Positions 1-7,312 of a stretch of DNA of 16,860 nt are shown here, piece by piece; position 1 is the stretch's first letter, and every line of letters begins with the position of its first letter. A program made the position numbers and the translations under genes. Below the pieces are notes generated by a model that made no database searches, had not been told where the DNA came from, and saw only the letters and a program-made list of their open reading frames with translations. Origin of the DNA: an uncultured Alphaproteobacteria bacterium (GTDB taxonomy: Bacteria; Pseudomonadota; Alphaproteobacteria; Caulobacterales; Hyphomonadaceae); contig CAIKXW010000052.1 in NCBI GenBank assembly GCA_903831485.1, positions 1 through 16,860 of the forward strand, given 5' to 3'.

Positions 1-33
1 CGTAATTCGGGAACAGTTCAGATACAGTTTCAC
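1..33 (-). CDS. Possible start of a riboswitch-controlled gene, cut by the left edge
   Basis: Reading leftwards, a GTG at 33-31 opens a frame that stays open for 11 codons to the window edge (it begins VKLYLNCSRIT). A GGAG ribosome binding site lies at 45-42, eight bases upstream. The gene would lie downstream of the cobalamin riboswitch, so a cobalamin transporter, TonB-dependent receptor or cobalamin-related enzyme is expected from what these riboswitches usually control. Eleven codons cannot identify it, and the true start could be further left. Confidence 0.25.
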   Translation of the reverse strand, partial: MKLYLNCSRIT

Positions 34-36
34 GTT

Positions 37-61
37 GACGTCTCCAATGTTGGAGACCGTC
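37..61 (-). promoter_or_regulatory. Hairpin that could hide the ribosome binding site of the gene to the left
   Basis: TCTCCAA (41-47) and TTGGAGA (50-56) are perfect inverted copies. The stem extends outwards by GACG (37-40) pairing with CGTC (58-61), with one bulged base at 57. In the leftward transcript the GGAG ribosome binding site lies in the 3' arm. This is the geometry of a translational expression platform for the riboswitch upstream. That role is inferred, and no competing structure was computed. Confidence 0.4.
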
Positions 62-165
62 CACACGCGCGGCGTCATCGCCGCACGGGTGCACGGTCCA
101 GGACGTCGCCAGGCGGAATAACTCCGTTCGCTCGGCCCATCCCCGGACCGCTCGAAAGCGACTGC

Positions 166-343
166 GGCAGGCAGGTCTCCTGACTTGCGGGTCAACACCG
201 TTGCGCATCGCCTTCCCGGATCGGCTCGAAAGAGCATCTCCAGTGGCCATTGATGCGCGGCTCGCCGCTCACAGTTGCGGGGGCAGTCCGGGCTTGGTGG
301 TCCCGGTTCCCTTTTGAGCCCCTCTCGGGGCACCTGTCGCAAG
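166..343 (-). ncRNA. Cobalamin (B12, AdoCbl) riboswitch
   Basis: Read on the minus strand, the segment carries the conserved blocks of the cobalamin riboswitch in the right order. They are a GGTGCCCC/GGGAA region near 340-305, the core CCCCCGCAACTGTGAG at about 283-268, GGCCACTG at 248-241, GGGAAGGCG at 217-209, and the B12 box AGTCAGGAGACCTGCC at 185-170. The aptamer therefore looks complete. These elements bind adenosylcobalamin and usually repress the downstream gene when the cofactor is plentiful. The controlled gene is to the left and essentially outside the window. The rightward acyltransferase gene is divergent and is not its target. Confidence 0.95.
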
Positions 344-347
344 GGGA

Positions 348-375
348 GGAATAGCCGAGTTGCGAGTGGGGGCAA
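348..375 (-). promoter_or_regulatory. Candidate promoter for the riboswitch transcript
   Basis: On the minus strand a TTGCCC -35-like hexamer (375-370), a 16-base spacer and a TATTCC -10-like hexamer (353-348) sit just upstream of the first riboswitch block. Transcription would begin near 341. The -35 sequence and spacing match those of the candidate aroK promoter at 15334-15361. The call rests on pattern and position only. Confidence 0.45.
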
Positions 376-402
376 GTGCCGGAGCGACAAAGGGGCGCTG
401 CG

Positions 403-1554
403 ATGGCCCGGCGTATGCACGTTGTTCGCTTGATGAGCGATTCACCAACCCGCATCCGTGATGCCGGCCCGCCTTCACGTGAGCGCTTCCTGTTGCTTGA
501 TGGGCTCCGGGGTGTCGCTGCGTTTGCGGTGATCCTGGATCATGTGCCGGGCGGGTGGCTGGGCGAGCTGATTCCGGGACGTTATCTCGCGGTCGACTTC
601 TTCTTTGTGCTGAGCGGGTTCGTGCTGGCGCATGCCTATGGGCTCGGACTGGAGGCGGGCGGATCGGCGCTGGATTTCATGAAGGCGCGAGTGATCCGGC
701 TTTATCCGATGTACCTGCTGGGGGTGGCGATTGCGCTGTCGCTTGCTGTGCTTGGCGCGGCGCGCGGATGGATCGGGCCGGGGTGGGGTGACATTCTCAC
801 CGTGGCGGCGTTCGGGCTGTTCTTCCTGCCGGCGCCGCAGACGGCCTCGTTCGGCAATGGTGAACTTTATCCGGCCAATGCGCCGGCGTGGTCCATGTTC
901 TTCGAGCTGATCGCGAATGTGGTTTATGCACTGATTGCCCGCGTGCTTTCGTGGCGCGTGCTCGGGGCGATCCTTGGCGTAGGCGCTGTGGCTGTGGCGT
1001 TTACCATCACGCGGCATGGCGAAGTTCGCGGACCCGGATGGATGTGGGTGCATGTCGATGCGGGTCTTGCGCGCGTGATGTTCGATTTCTTCGCGGGCGT
1101 TGCGATCTATCGGTTGCGCGAGGTCCTGAAGTTGCCTGCGCTGCCGTGGTGGGCGGCGGTGGCAGCGTTCCTTGCGGTGATTGCGGCAGCGCCTCAGGGC
1201 GGGTGGCGCGTGGCGTATGACATCGCGGCGGCGGTGGTGCTGATGCCGGTGCTGCTTGCGCTGGCGAGTGGGAGCGTGGTGACGGGCGCGGTGGCGCGGC
1301 TGTGCGCCATATCCGGCCTGCTGTCTTATGGCGTTTATGTCCTGCACGTGCCGCTACTGGGCGTGATCAGGACGGCGGCGGCAGTGACCGGGGTGGAACT
1401 GGGAGAGGGGCCGTTGCTGGCGATGGCCCTTGCAGTGTCGGCGGGGATCGCCGCCTGGGTCGCGAACAGCCAGTATGACCGGCCGGTGCGGCGCTGGCTC
1501 TCAGGTCGCGCGAAGCGGGCCAAGTCATTCGAGACTGTGCGCGAACAGGGTTAA
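403..1554 (+). CDS. Acyltransferase family 3 (OafA/YrhL-like) membrane protein
   Basis: A 383-residue integral membrane protein that probably transfers an acyl group such as acetyl onto a cell-surface sugar. The family hallmark is near the N-terminus: DGLRG followed by a His, with R36 and H47 separated by ten residues, then FFFVLSGF. Many hydrophobic segments follow to about residue 365, matching the usual ten or so helices. Start choice: ATG 403 has an AAGGGG-like ribosome binding site 7 bases upstream. GTG 376 abuts the divergent riboswitch promoter, and ATG 433 lacks a clear site but would still keep the whole domain. It is the first gene of a polysaccharide cluster. The family also contains acylases of antibiotics and of other small molecules, so the substrate is unknown; the neighbours favour a glycan. 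Confidence 0.88.
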   Translation: MARRMHVVRLMSDSPTRIRDAGPPSRERFLLLDGLRGVAAFAVILDHVPGGWLGELIPGRYLAVDFFFVLSGFVLAHAYGLGLEAGGSALDFMKARVIRLYPMYLLGVAIALSLAVLGAARGWIGPGWGDILTVAAFGLFFLPAPQTASFGNGELYPANAPAWSMFFELIANVVYALIARVLSWRVLGAILGVGAVAVAFTITRHGEVRGPGWMWVHVDAGLARVMFDFFAGVAIYRLREVLKLPALPWWAAVAAFLAVIAAAPQGGWRVAYDIAAAVVLMPVLLALASGSVVTGAVARLCAISGLLSYGVYVLHVPLLGVIRTAAAVTGVELGEGPLLAMALAVSAGIAAWVANSQYDRPVRRWLSGRAKRAKSFETVREQG

Positions 1555-1635
1555 TCGCCGAACGCCGAGTGGCATGGCGCTTGCTCGCTTCGAGGTGAAC
1601 GGGATCCGGTCCGCGCCCCGTTCCCGGCGGGCCAG

Positions 1636-2448
1636 GTGAAGCGCGTCGTGAAAAAAGCTCTGAGCAGGATTGCCGGCGCGGTCGGCGTCGACCGCAAGCG
1701 GTTCGCGTCCGCGCGGATGTGCTGCGAGCGGCACGTGCTGGCGCGCGTGGGGCGGGCGCGTCGTCGCTATATCGGCCGCATCCTCTGCTATCACACGGTC
1801 GGGCAGGAAGAGTGGGGGACGAATGACGTCACGCCTGTGCAGCTGCGTCGCCATATCGAGCTGGCGCTGAATGCGGGCTATCGCTTCGTGCCGGCGTCCG
1901 AGATTGCGCGTACGGGCGGCGGGCCGAAGGACCTGGCGATCACGTTTGATGATGGGCTGAAGAGCGTTGCGACGAATGCTGCGCCGATCATGAGGGAATA
2001 CGATCTTCCGTGGACGTTCTTCCCGGTGTCGGAGTGGACCGAGGGCAATGTCGCGTGGGCCAATCCGCTTGTGATGGGCTGGCGGGATGTCGAGGCGATG
2101 CTTGCGGCGGGGGCCGAGATGGGCAGCCATTCAGCGACGCATCCGGACTTTGGATGCATCAGCGGGCAGCAGGTTCTGGATGAGCTGGCGGGCTCGCGTG
2201 ACCTGTTCGCACGCCGGCTAGGGCATGCGCCGACGACGTTTGCGATTCCGCTCGGCCAGTCGGCGAACTGGAAGGCCGAGGCCATGAAGGCGGCGAACGA
2301 CGCGGGCTACGAAATTGTATACGCGCAGGCTGAAGCGACCCGCCCGGAGGGCACGGTTGCGCGCACATTCGTGACCAAGTTCGACGGCGACCGGATTTTC
2401 AACGCATTGCTCAAGGGCAAGTTCGATCGCTGGGAGGAGTGGGTGTGA
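1636..2448 (+). CDS. Polysaccharide deacetylase, NodB homology domain
   Basis: A 270-residue protein of the carbohydrate esterase 4 family, which removes N- or O-acetyl groups from glycans with a bound metal. Visible motifs are LCYHTVG (residues 50-56), typical of exopolysaccharide deacetylases, the metal/catalytic motif TFDDG (D105, D106), and SHSATHP with the H165-x3-H169 metal pair. FAIPLGQ stands where family members often have FAYPYG. The N-terminus is strongly basic and I see no convincing signal peptide. The GTG start at 1636 has a poor ribosome binding site; an ATG at 1717 (residue 28) would keep all motifs. Its stop overlaps the next start by four bases. The neighbouring acyltransferase suggests that acetylation of one product is being adjusted, but that is inference. 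Confidence 0.87.
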   Translation: MKRVVKKALSRIAGAVGVDRKRFASARMCCERHVLARVGRARRRYIGRILCYHTVGQEEWGTNDVTPVQLRRHIELALNAGYRFVPASEIARTGGGPKDLAITFDDGLKSVATNAAPIMREYDLPWTFFPVSEWTEGNVAWANPLVMGWRDVEAMLAAGAEMGSHSATHPDFGCISGQQVLDELAGSRDLFARRLGHAPTTFAIPLGQSANWKAEAMKAANDAGYEIVYAQAEATRPEGTVARTFVTKFDGDRIFNALLKGKFDRWEEWV

Positions 2449-3407
2449 GCATCGCGCCAGCCCCGGTTCTTGTGTCCGTGATCGTGCCGACGCGTGACCG
2501 TCCTGCGCTGCTGCGCGAGGCGCTGGCGAGCATTCGTGCGATCGAGACGGAGACGCTGCGGTTCGAGATTCTGGTCGGCGACAATGGGCTGGCCGCCGAG
2601 AACAAGCTGGCGGCTGAGGCATTCGGCGCATTCTACATGACGGTGCAGAAGGCTGGCGCGGGGGCGGCGCGCAATGCCGGGCTGAAGATGGCCAGGGGCG
2701 AGTTCATCGCGTTTCTCGACGATGATGATGTGTGGTTGCCGGCGAACATTGCCGAGCAGCTGAGAATGCTGCGCGCGCAGCCCGATCTGGAGGCGGTGTT
2801 CGGGCAGGTGATCTCGACGGATCAGACCTTGCGGCCCGAGAGCGATCCGTGGCCGGACAATCCAGGCAGCGGCGACGCGCTCGTGAAGGCGATGCTGTCG
2901 TCGTATTATCCGCAGCTGGGAGCAACAGTGGTGCGGGCGAGTGTGGCGCGCGAGGTCGGGCTGTTCGACGAGTCGTTGCTGGGAGACCAGGACTGGGACT
3001 GGCAGCTGAGGATCGCACGGCGACGCAAGGTGGGGTTCACGCCGACGCCGGGCGTGCTGTTCCGCCAGCGCCCGCCGGGCTCGTTCGACAAGCTGCGCAT
3101 GCGGCGGCTGGGCTTTGCACGGAAAGTGTTCCTGCGCCATGCGCTGCCAAGCTGGCGCGTGTTCGGGCATCCGCTGGGCATCGTGCGCGGGTACACGCTC
3201 TCGATCCGGCAGTATTTCGACTATTTCGTGGACGCGGCGGTGGCGCGTGCGCTTGCGGGCGAGCGGAAGCAGGCGCTGGCGGCGATCGGTGGCGCATTCC
3301 GCGTGTTTCCGGCGCGCACGTTGTTTCATCTTGTTCTGAAGCCGCGGCTGCGTGGGGCGGCGTTGCGGTCGATCCTTCCACATCGCCACAGGGAAGGCCG
3401 AGCATGA
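2445..3407 (+). CDS. Family 2 glycosyltransferase (GT-A fold)
   Basis: A 320-residue glycosyltransferase expected to add one sugar from a nucleotide-sugar donor at the inner face of the membrane. The N-terminus has the GT2 opening VSVIVPTRDRPALLREAL. The run LDDDDVW (D92-D95) is the metal and nucleotide-binding DxD region, and GDQDWDWQLRIA is the acceptor-side acidic motif often seen in this family. Start choice: GTG 2445 has a good GGAGG site seven bases upstream and forms a GTGA overlap with the preceding stop; GTG 2439 in the same frame is too close to that site. Its stop overlaps the next start by four bases (ATGA). Donor and acceptor are unknown. Confidence 0.9.
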   Translation: MSIAPAPVLVSVIVPTRDRPALLREALASIRAIETETLRFEILVGDNGLAAENKLAAEAFGAFYMTVQKAGAGAARNAGLKMARGEFIAFLDDDDVWLPANIAEQLRMLRAQPDLEAVFGQVISTDQTLRPESDPWPDNPGSGDALVKAMLSSYYPQLGATVVRASVAREVGLFDESLLGDQDWDWQLRIARRRKVGFTPTPGVLFRQRPPGSFDKLRMRRLGFARKVFLRHALPSWRVFGHPLGIVRGYTLSIRQYFDYFVDAAVARALAGERKQALAAIGGAFRVFPARTLFHLVLKPRLRGAALRSILPHRHREGRA

Positions 3408-4288
3408 GCGATCGCATTGACATCGCGATGGGGTTCGACGGCCGCTATGCGCCGCATGCGGCCAATGTGATGGCGTCGATCATACGCCATGCGCCGGGGG
3501 CGAAGCTGCGCTTTATCCTGCTGCAGTCGGGAGTGAGCGAGGAGATCAGGCGGCGCACCGAGCGGACGGCGCGCGGCGCGGACTTCGTGTGGATCGACGT
3601 GCGCGATGAGGACTTGCCAGCGTTCACGCATGGGCATCTCAATCGCACGGTGCTGTTCCGGCTGGGGCTGGAGGCGCTGGCCCCGCAGGACTGCGGGCGG
3701 GTGATCTATGTGGACAGCGATACGGTTGTGCTCGGGGACATTCGCGAGCTGGTGGATGTCGACCTCAAGGGGCATGCGCTGGGCGCCGTGACGGACTGCT
3801 ACCAGGACGCGGATGAATTCGCCGAGGCATGGTCGCTGCCGAAGGGCGGGCGGTATTTCAACTCCGGCGTGCTGGTGATCGACCTTCCAAAGGTGAGAGG
3901 GGCGAAGTTGTTCAGCAAGGCGATAGACTTTGTCGCTCGGAATGGCGAACGGCTTTTGTTCGGCGACCAGGACGGGCTCAACTATGCGTTCTGGATGAAC
4001 ACCGCCGTGATCGAGCCGACGTGGAATGTGCAGCGCTTCCTGAAGCCGGAGGAGATCGCCTCGGAGACGGCGCCGGACAGGCGGTGGGGCCACAGGCGGC
4101 CGCGGCTGATCCATTTCATCGGTACGGAGAAGCCTTGGATGCGCAATGTCTGGCATCCGTGGGCGTGGGCGTACTGGGACAGCCTTAAGCGGACGCCGTT
4201 CGCACGCGATGTGGTGCAGACCTATCGCATGGACTTTGCGCAGCGGATGCGGCTCAGGCTGCGTTGGATGCTGCGCCGGCCGGCCTAG
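3404..4288 (+). CDS. Family 8 glycosyltransferase (LgtC/WaaJ-like)
   Basis: A 294-residue retaining glycosyltransferase. Visible family features are IYVDSDTVV (D104/D106, the metal-binding DxD), YFNSGVLVIDL (151-161), FGDQDGLN (186-193) and the C-terminal HFIGTEKPW, whose H237 corresponds to the third metal ligand of LgtC-type enzymes. GT8 members of this type transfer galactose or glucose to lipopolysaccharide cores or related surface glycans; the exact sugar cannot be read here. The ATG at 3404 overlaps the preceding TGA by four bases and has an AGGGAAGG site upstream, so translation is probably coupled to the GT2. The basic C-terminus (RMRLRLRWMLRR) may help membrane association. Confidence 0.92.
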   Translation: MSDRIDIAMGFDGRYAPHAANVMASIIRHAPGAKLRFILLQSGVSEEIRRRTERTARGADFVWIDVRDEDLPAFTHGHLNRTVLFRLGLEALAPQDCGRVIYVDSDTVVLGDIRELVDVDLKGHALGAVTDCYQDADEFAEAWSLPKGGRYFNSGVLVIDLPKVRGAKLFSKAIDFVARNGERLLFGDQDGLNYAFWMNTAVIEPTWNVQRFLKPEEIASETAPDRRWGHRRPRLIHFIGTEKPWMRNVWHPWAWAYWDSLKRTPFARDVVQTYRMDFAQRMRLRLRWMLRRPA

Positions 4289-4347
4289 TGTAACCATGGT
4301 GAAAGTTTTCTGGTGTTGGGTGGCGCATGACCCTTGGAGGGGGCGCC

Positions 4348-5907
4348 ATGACGGATGCCGGGTCCGCCAATCCGGATGAAATGCGGTTGATCGCGCGCTG
4401 GGTGACGCTGGGCGCCGTCGCCCTGTCGCTTGCCTATGCGCCGCTCTTGATCTTCGTGGCCTCGCCCGCGTCATTCTACACGCTGGACGATCCCTACATT
4501 CACATGGCGCTGGCGGAGAACATCGCGCGCGGGCATTTCGGCGTGAACCCGGGGGAGTATGCCAACCCGTCCTCGTCGATTGCGTGGCCGTGGTTGCTCG
4601 CGGCCTTCGAGAAGCTTGGCGTGATGCTGTATGCGCCGCTGCTGGTGAACATCGCGTGCTTTGTCGCCACGGTTCGGGTGATCCTGGCATTCAGCCTGAA
4701 GCGGATGGCGGGTGACGCGCGGGCCGCACGGAATGCGTTGATCGTGCTGGGGCTGGCGCTGCTGGCTTTCAACGTGTTCGGGGTGATCTTCACGGGCATG
4801 GAGCACAGCCTGCACGTGCTTCTTTCTGTCGTTGCGGTGACGCGGCTGATCGATGCGAAGTATGACCGGTGGACCCTGCTTGTCCTGATGCTCGGGCCGC
4901 TGGTGCGGTTCGAAGGCGCCATCGTGCTGGCGTTCGGTGTTGGCGCGGCGCTGGTCGATCGGCGCTGGATGTTTGCCGGGCTGGCGGTTCCGGCGGCAAT
5001 GGCGCCGGTGGCGCTGTATGGATGGTGGCTTACATCGCTGGGACTGCCGGCATTGCCGAGTTCGGTGCTCAGCAAGTCGGCGGCGGCAGGCGTCGTCGTT
5101 GATGGCGGCGGCGGGGTTGCCGGCGGATTGCTGGCCATGTTCCTGAACAACGCACAGTCGCCAGCAGGCCCGTTACTGGGCGTGATGGCGCTGGGGCTCG
5201 CATATGGGGCATGGAAGCGGAGTGGCCGCGATCGGGTGCTCGCGCTGGGACTGGTCGCGGTGTTGGTGCTGGCGATGATGCTGGGCCGGATGGACAGTTA
5301 TGCACGGTACGAAGTCTATGTGTTTTGCGTGATCGCGATGGGCCTGGTGCACCTGTTGCAGCCGGAGTTGCATGTGCTTGCGCAGTCGCTGGTGAGATCG
5401 GTGGTGCTGGGCATGGGCGTGGCGCTGCTTGGCGGATCGCTGGGCGTCTACGTCTTCGCCACGACGCCCCTCGGCGCCCGAAACATCGATCGGCAGCAGC
5501 ACCAGATGCATCGCCTCGTCACGGAGTGCTGGCGCCAGCCCGTGGCAGTGAACGACCTTGGCTGGGTCAGTTTCCGCAATGACGCATATGTGCTGGACCT
5601 GTGGGGACTTGGGAGCGAAGAGGCGCGCAAAGCGCGCTCGGCGGGCGAGCCGGGCTGGATGGCGAAGCTGGCGACGGACAAGAATGTCGGCCTGGCGATG
5701 GTCTATCCGGGATGGTTCGAGGGCGACTTGCCGCCGGAGTGGACCGCCATGGGCGAGATCGGGTTCACGGAGCGCGGGATCACGCCCTTTGCCCGCGCCA
5801 CCACCGTATTCGCTACGTATCCCGACGCGCAGGACGAGATCAGGGCCTGCATGCAGCGTCTTTCGGATTCAAGTCCTGCAGGCGGCCTCGTCAAGATATT
5901 TGACTAA
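4348..5907 (+). CDS. Multi-pass membrane glycosyltransferase, GT-C-like
   Basis: A 519-residue membrane protein with about ten hydrophobic segments between residues 15 and 375 and a soluble C-terminal part of roughly 140 residues. After the first helix comes TLDDPYIH (D47, D48) and then a NPGEYANPSSS segment. This resembles the first periplasmic loop of GT-C enzymes, which use lipid-linked sugars and have acidic catalytic residues there. The C-terminal part has VNDLGWVSFRND and VLDLWGLGS, as in related membrane glycosyltransferases of unassigned function. Start: ATG 4348 with GGAGG seven bases upstream is preferred over ATG 4327. It follows the GT8 gene by 59 bases with no terminator visible, so it may be the last gene of the cluster. 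Substrate unknown. Confidence 0.75.
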   Translation: MTDAGSANPDEMRLIARWVTLGAVALSLAYAPLLIFVASPASFYTLDDPYIHMALAENIARGHFGVNPGEYANPSSSIAWPWLLAAFEKLGVMLYAPLLVNIACFVATVRVILAFSLKRMAGDARAARNALIVLGLALLAFNVFGVIFTGMEHSLHVLLSVVAVTRLIDAKYDRWTLLVLMLGPLVRFEGAIVLAFGVGAALVDRRWMFAGLAVPAAMAPVALYGWWLTSLGLPALPSSVLSKSAAAGVVVDGGGGVAGGLLAMFLNNAQSPAGPLLGVMALGLAYGAWKRSGRDRVLALGLVAVLVLAMMLGRMDSYARYEVYVFCVIAMGLVHLLQPELHVLAQSLVRSVVLGMGVALLGGSLGVYVFATTPLGARNIDRQQHQMHRLVTECWRQPVAVNDLGWVSFRNDAYVLDLWGLGSEEARKARSAGEPGWMAKLATDKNVGLAMVYPGWFEGDLPPEWTAMGEIGFTERGITPFARATTVFATYPDAQDEIRACMQRLSDSSPAGGLVKIFD

Positions 5908-5912
5908 GTCAA
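5900..5912. promoter_or_regulatory. Perfect palindrome, candidate MarR operator and -35 element
   Basis: TTGACTAAGTCAA is a perfect 6-1-6 inverted repeat placed 22 bases before the MarR-GNAT start and overlapping the stop codon of the membrane glycosyltransferase gene. Its left half, TTGACT, is also a good -35 hexamer. Seventeen bases on, GAATGT could serve as a weak -10 element (5923-5928). MarR proteins bind short palindromes over their own promoters, so autorepression is the natural reading. Binding is inferred. Confidence 0.55.
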
Positions 5913-5934
5913 CTATCGTGCCGAATGTGCCTCC

Positions 5935-6873
5935 ATGTCGAGGCCATCCAAGTCGCAGATCGCATCTGTTCGCCGGTTCAACCGCTTCTACACCCGGGAG
6001 GTCGGGGCGCTGCGGAAGAACTTTCTCGACACGCCATGGTCGCTTGGTGAAATGCGCGTACTGTTTGAGATCGCGAATGGCGCGGAGGTGACGGCGAGCG
6101 ATATCGCGAAGGCGCTGGATTTCGACGCGGCCTATCTCAGCCGCATGCTGGCGCGCTTCGAGAAGGACGGGCTGGTGACGCGCACGCGATCTGACGCGGA
6201 CGGGCGGGTCAGCTATCTCGGATTGTCCACCAAGGGGCGCACGCGTTTTGCGGCGGCGAATGCGCGGCAGCTGGAGCAGACAACCACGATGCTTGCGAGA
6301 CTGGGCGGCGCGGAGCGCAATCGGCTGGTTGGCGCGATGCAGGCGATCGAGGCGCTGGTGGCTGGGGAGGTTGCGGGCGACAGTTGCACTTTGCGTGATC
6401 CGGCGCCGGGCGATCTTGGCTGGATGGTGAAGCGGCATGGTGAGCTTTACTTCGAGGAGTATGGCTGGAGCGGGCCGTTCGAAGGGATGTGCGCCAGGAT
6501 CGTTTCGGATTTCGTCGCCAATTTCGACGCGAAGCTGGAGAAGTGCTGGATTGCGGTGATGTGTGGCGAGCCCGTCGGCTGTGTCATGCTGGTGAAGGAC
6601 GATCCGAAAGCAAGGAAGGCGGACGTCGCGCGGATCAGGCTGCTGCTGCTTGATCCCAAGGCGCGGGGGATGGGGTTGGGGCGGAGGCTCGCGGAAGAAT
6701 GCGTCGCCTTCGCGCGGGCCAAGGGATACCGGCGCGTGACGCTGTGGACGCATGCGGAGCTGACGGCGGCCCGGGCGATTTATGCGAAGCTTGGATTCCG
6801 CAAAACGGGCCAGGAAAGCCATGACGACTGGGGCGGCAAGGCGACCAGCGAGTTCTGGGACCTGGACCTGTAG
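5935..6873 (+). CDS. MarR regulator fused to a GNAT acetyltransferase
   Basis: A 312-residue two-domain protein. Residues 1-145 are a MarR-type winged helix: the helix-turn-helix region runs over ASDIAKALDFDAAYLSRMLARFEK, followed by the DGLVTRTRSDADGRVSYLGL wing. Residues 150-312 are a GNAT N-acetyltransferase, with the acetyl-CoA motif LLDPKARGMGLGRRL near residue 245 and the closing ARAIYAKLGFRKTG. Such fusions are a known family; the acetylated substrate is generally unknown. I see no ribosome binding site before ATG 5935. The candidate -10 element ends only six bases upstream, so the message may be leaderless. The preceding palindrome suggests self-regulation. Confidence 0.93.
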   Translation: MSRPSKSQIASVRRFNRFYTREVGALRKNFLDTPWSLGEMRVLFEIANGAEVTASDIAKALDFDAAYLSRMLARFEKDGLVTRTRSDADGRVSYLGLSTKGRTRFAAANARQLEQTTTMLARLGGAERNRLVGAMQAIEALVAGEVAGDSCTLRDPAPGDLGWMVKRHGELYFEEYGWSGPFEGMCARIVSDFVANFDAKLEKCWIAVMCGEPVGCVMLVKDDPKARKADVARIRLLLLDPKARGMGLGRRLAEECVAFARAKGYRRVTLWTHAELTAARAIYAKLGFRKTGQESHDDWGGKATSEFWDLDL

Positions 6874-6896
6874 GCGGGCGCTGCGGCGCGCCCGCC
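6873..6896. terminator. GC-rich hairpin between convergent genes
   Basis: GGCGGGCGC (6873-6881) and GCGCCCGCC (6888-6896) form a perfect nine-base stem with a six-base loop, starting in the last base of the MarR-GNAT stop codon and ending nine bases before the VOC stop codon. The position suits a bidirectional terminator or an mRNA 3'-end stabiliser. No T-run follows on either strand, so it is not a textbook intrinsic terminator. Confidence 0.5.
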
Positions 6897-6905
6897 CTGC
6901 TCACG

Positions 6906-7295
6906 TCAGCGCGGGATTTCTTCCGACTGGTAGACGGAGAAGACGTGGCCGTCAGGGTCGCCGAGGTCGGCGGACCAACCGCCGGGCGCCTCGCTGAGAG
7001 GCGTGACGATGGTCGCGCCCTTTTTTGCGAGGCCTTCAACGATCCCGTCGATGCCTCCTTCCGCCAGGGTGAAGACGATGACGGGCGACTGGCCCGGCAT
7101 TGCTCCGGGGTTAGCGAAGAAGATCAGGTCGATGCCGCCCGCCGTGTGGGCGATGAGGAAGTCGCCGCCGTGTTCTGGACCGTCGCCGGGGACGCGGTCG
7201 ACGGCGAGACCGAGCGTGTCGCGGTAGAAGGCTTCGGTGCGGTCAACGTCTGACACGTAATAGACGATGTTGCCGATTGCGTATTTGCCGAGCAT
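6906..7295 (-). CDS. VOC superfamily (glyoxalase/bleomycin-resistance-like) protein
   Basis: A 129-residue protein of vicinal-oxygen-chelate type. The start, GNIVYYVSDVDRTEAFYRDTLGL, is the typical first beta-alpha unit. The C-terminus, GWSADLGDPDGHVFSVYQ, carries the common DPDG(N/H) turn before the last strand. The length suits one VOC unit pair. Members bind a metal and act as lyases, dioxygenases or resistance proteins, so no reaction can be assigned. The ATG has an AGGAGA site about six bases upstream. It begins 17 bases after the sigma factor stop on the same strand, so the two are probably one transcript. VOC and related small proteins often accompany certain ECF sigma factors; that link is from family knowledge. 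Confidence 0.88.
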   Translation of the reverse strand: MLGKYAIGNIVYYVSDVDRTEAFYRDTLGLAVDRVPGDGPEHGGDFLIAHTAGGIDLIFFANPGAMPGQSPVIVFTLAEGGIDGIVEGLAKKGATIVTPLSEAPGGWSADLGDPDGHVFSVYQSEEIPR

Positions 7296-7312
7296 GGGGG
7301 TCTCCTTTGTCC

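Noticed and set aside
2732..3403. An upstream extension of the GT8 frame through the GT2 gene
   Set aside because: The GT8 domain begins directly after ATG 3404, which has a ribosome binding site and an ATGA overlap; the upstream part is a shadow of the GT2 gene.
2307..4690. Long open frames on the minus strand opposite the GT2 and GT8 genes (one of 360 and one of 454 codons)
   Set aside because: Their translations are Arg/His/Pro-rich with no domain or signal, as expected for GC-rich antisense frames; the plus-strand genes have clear motifs and ribosome binding sites.
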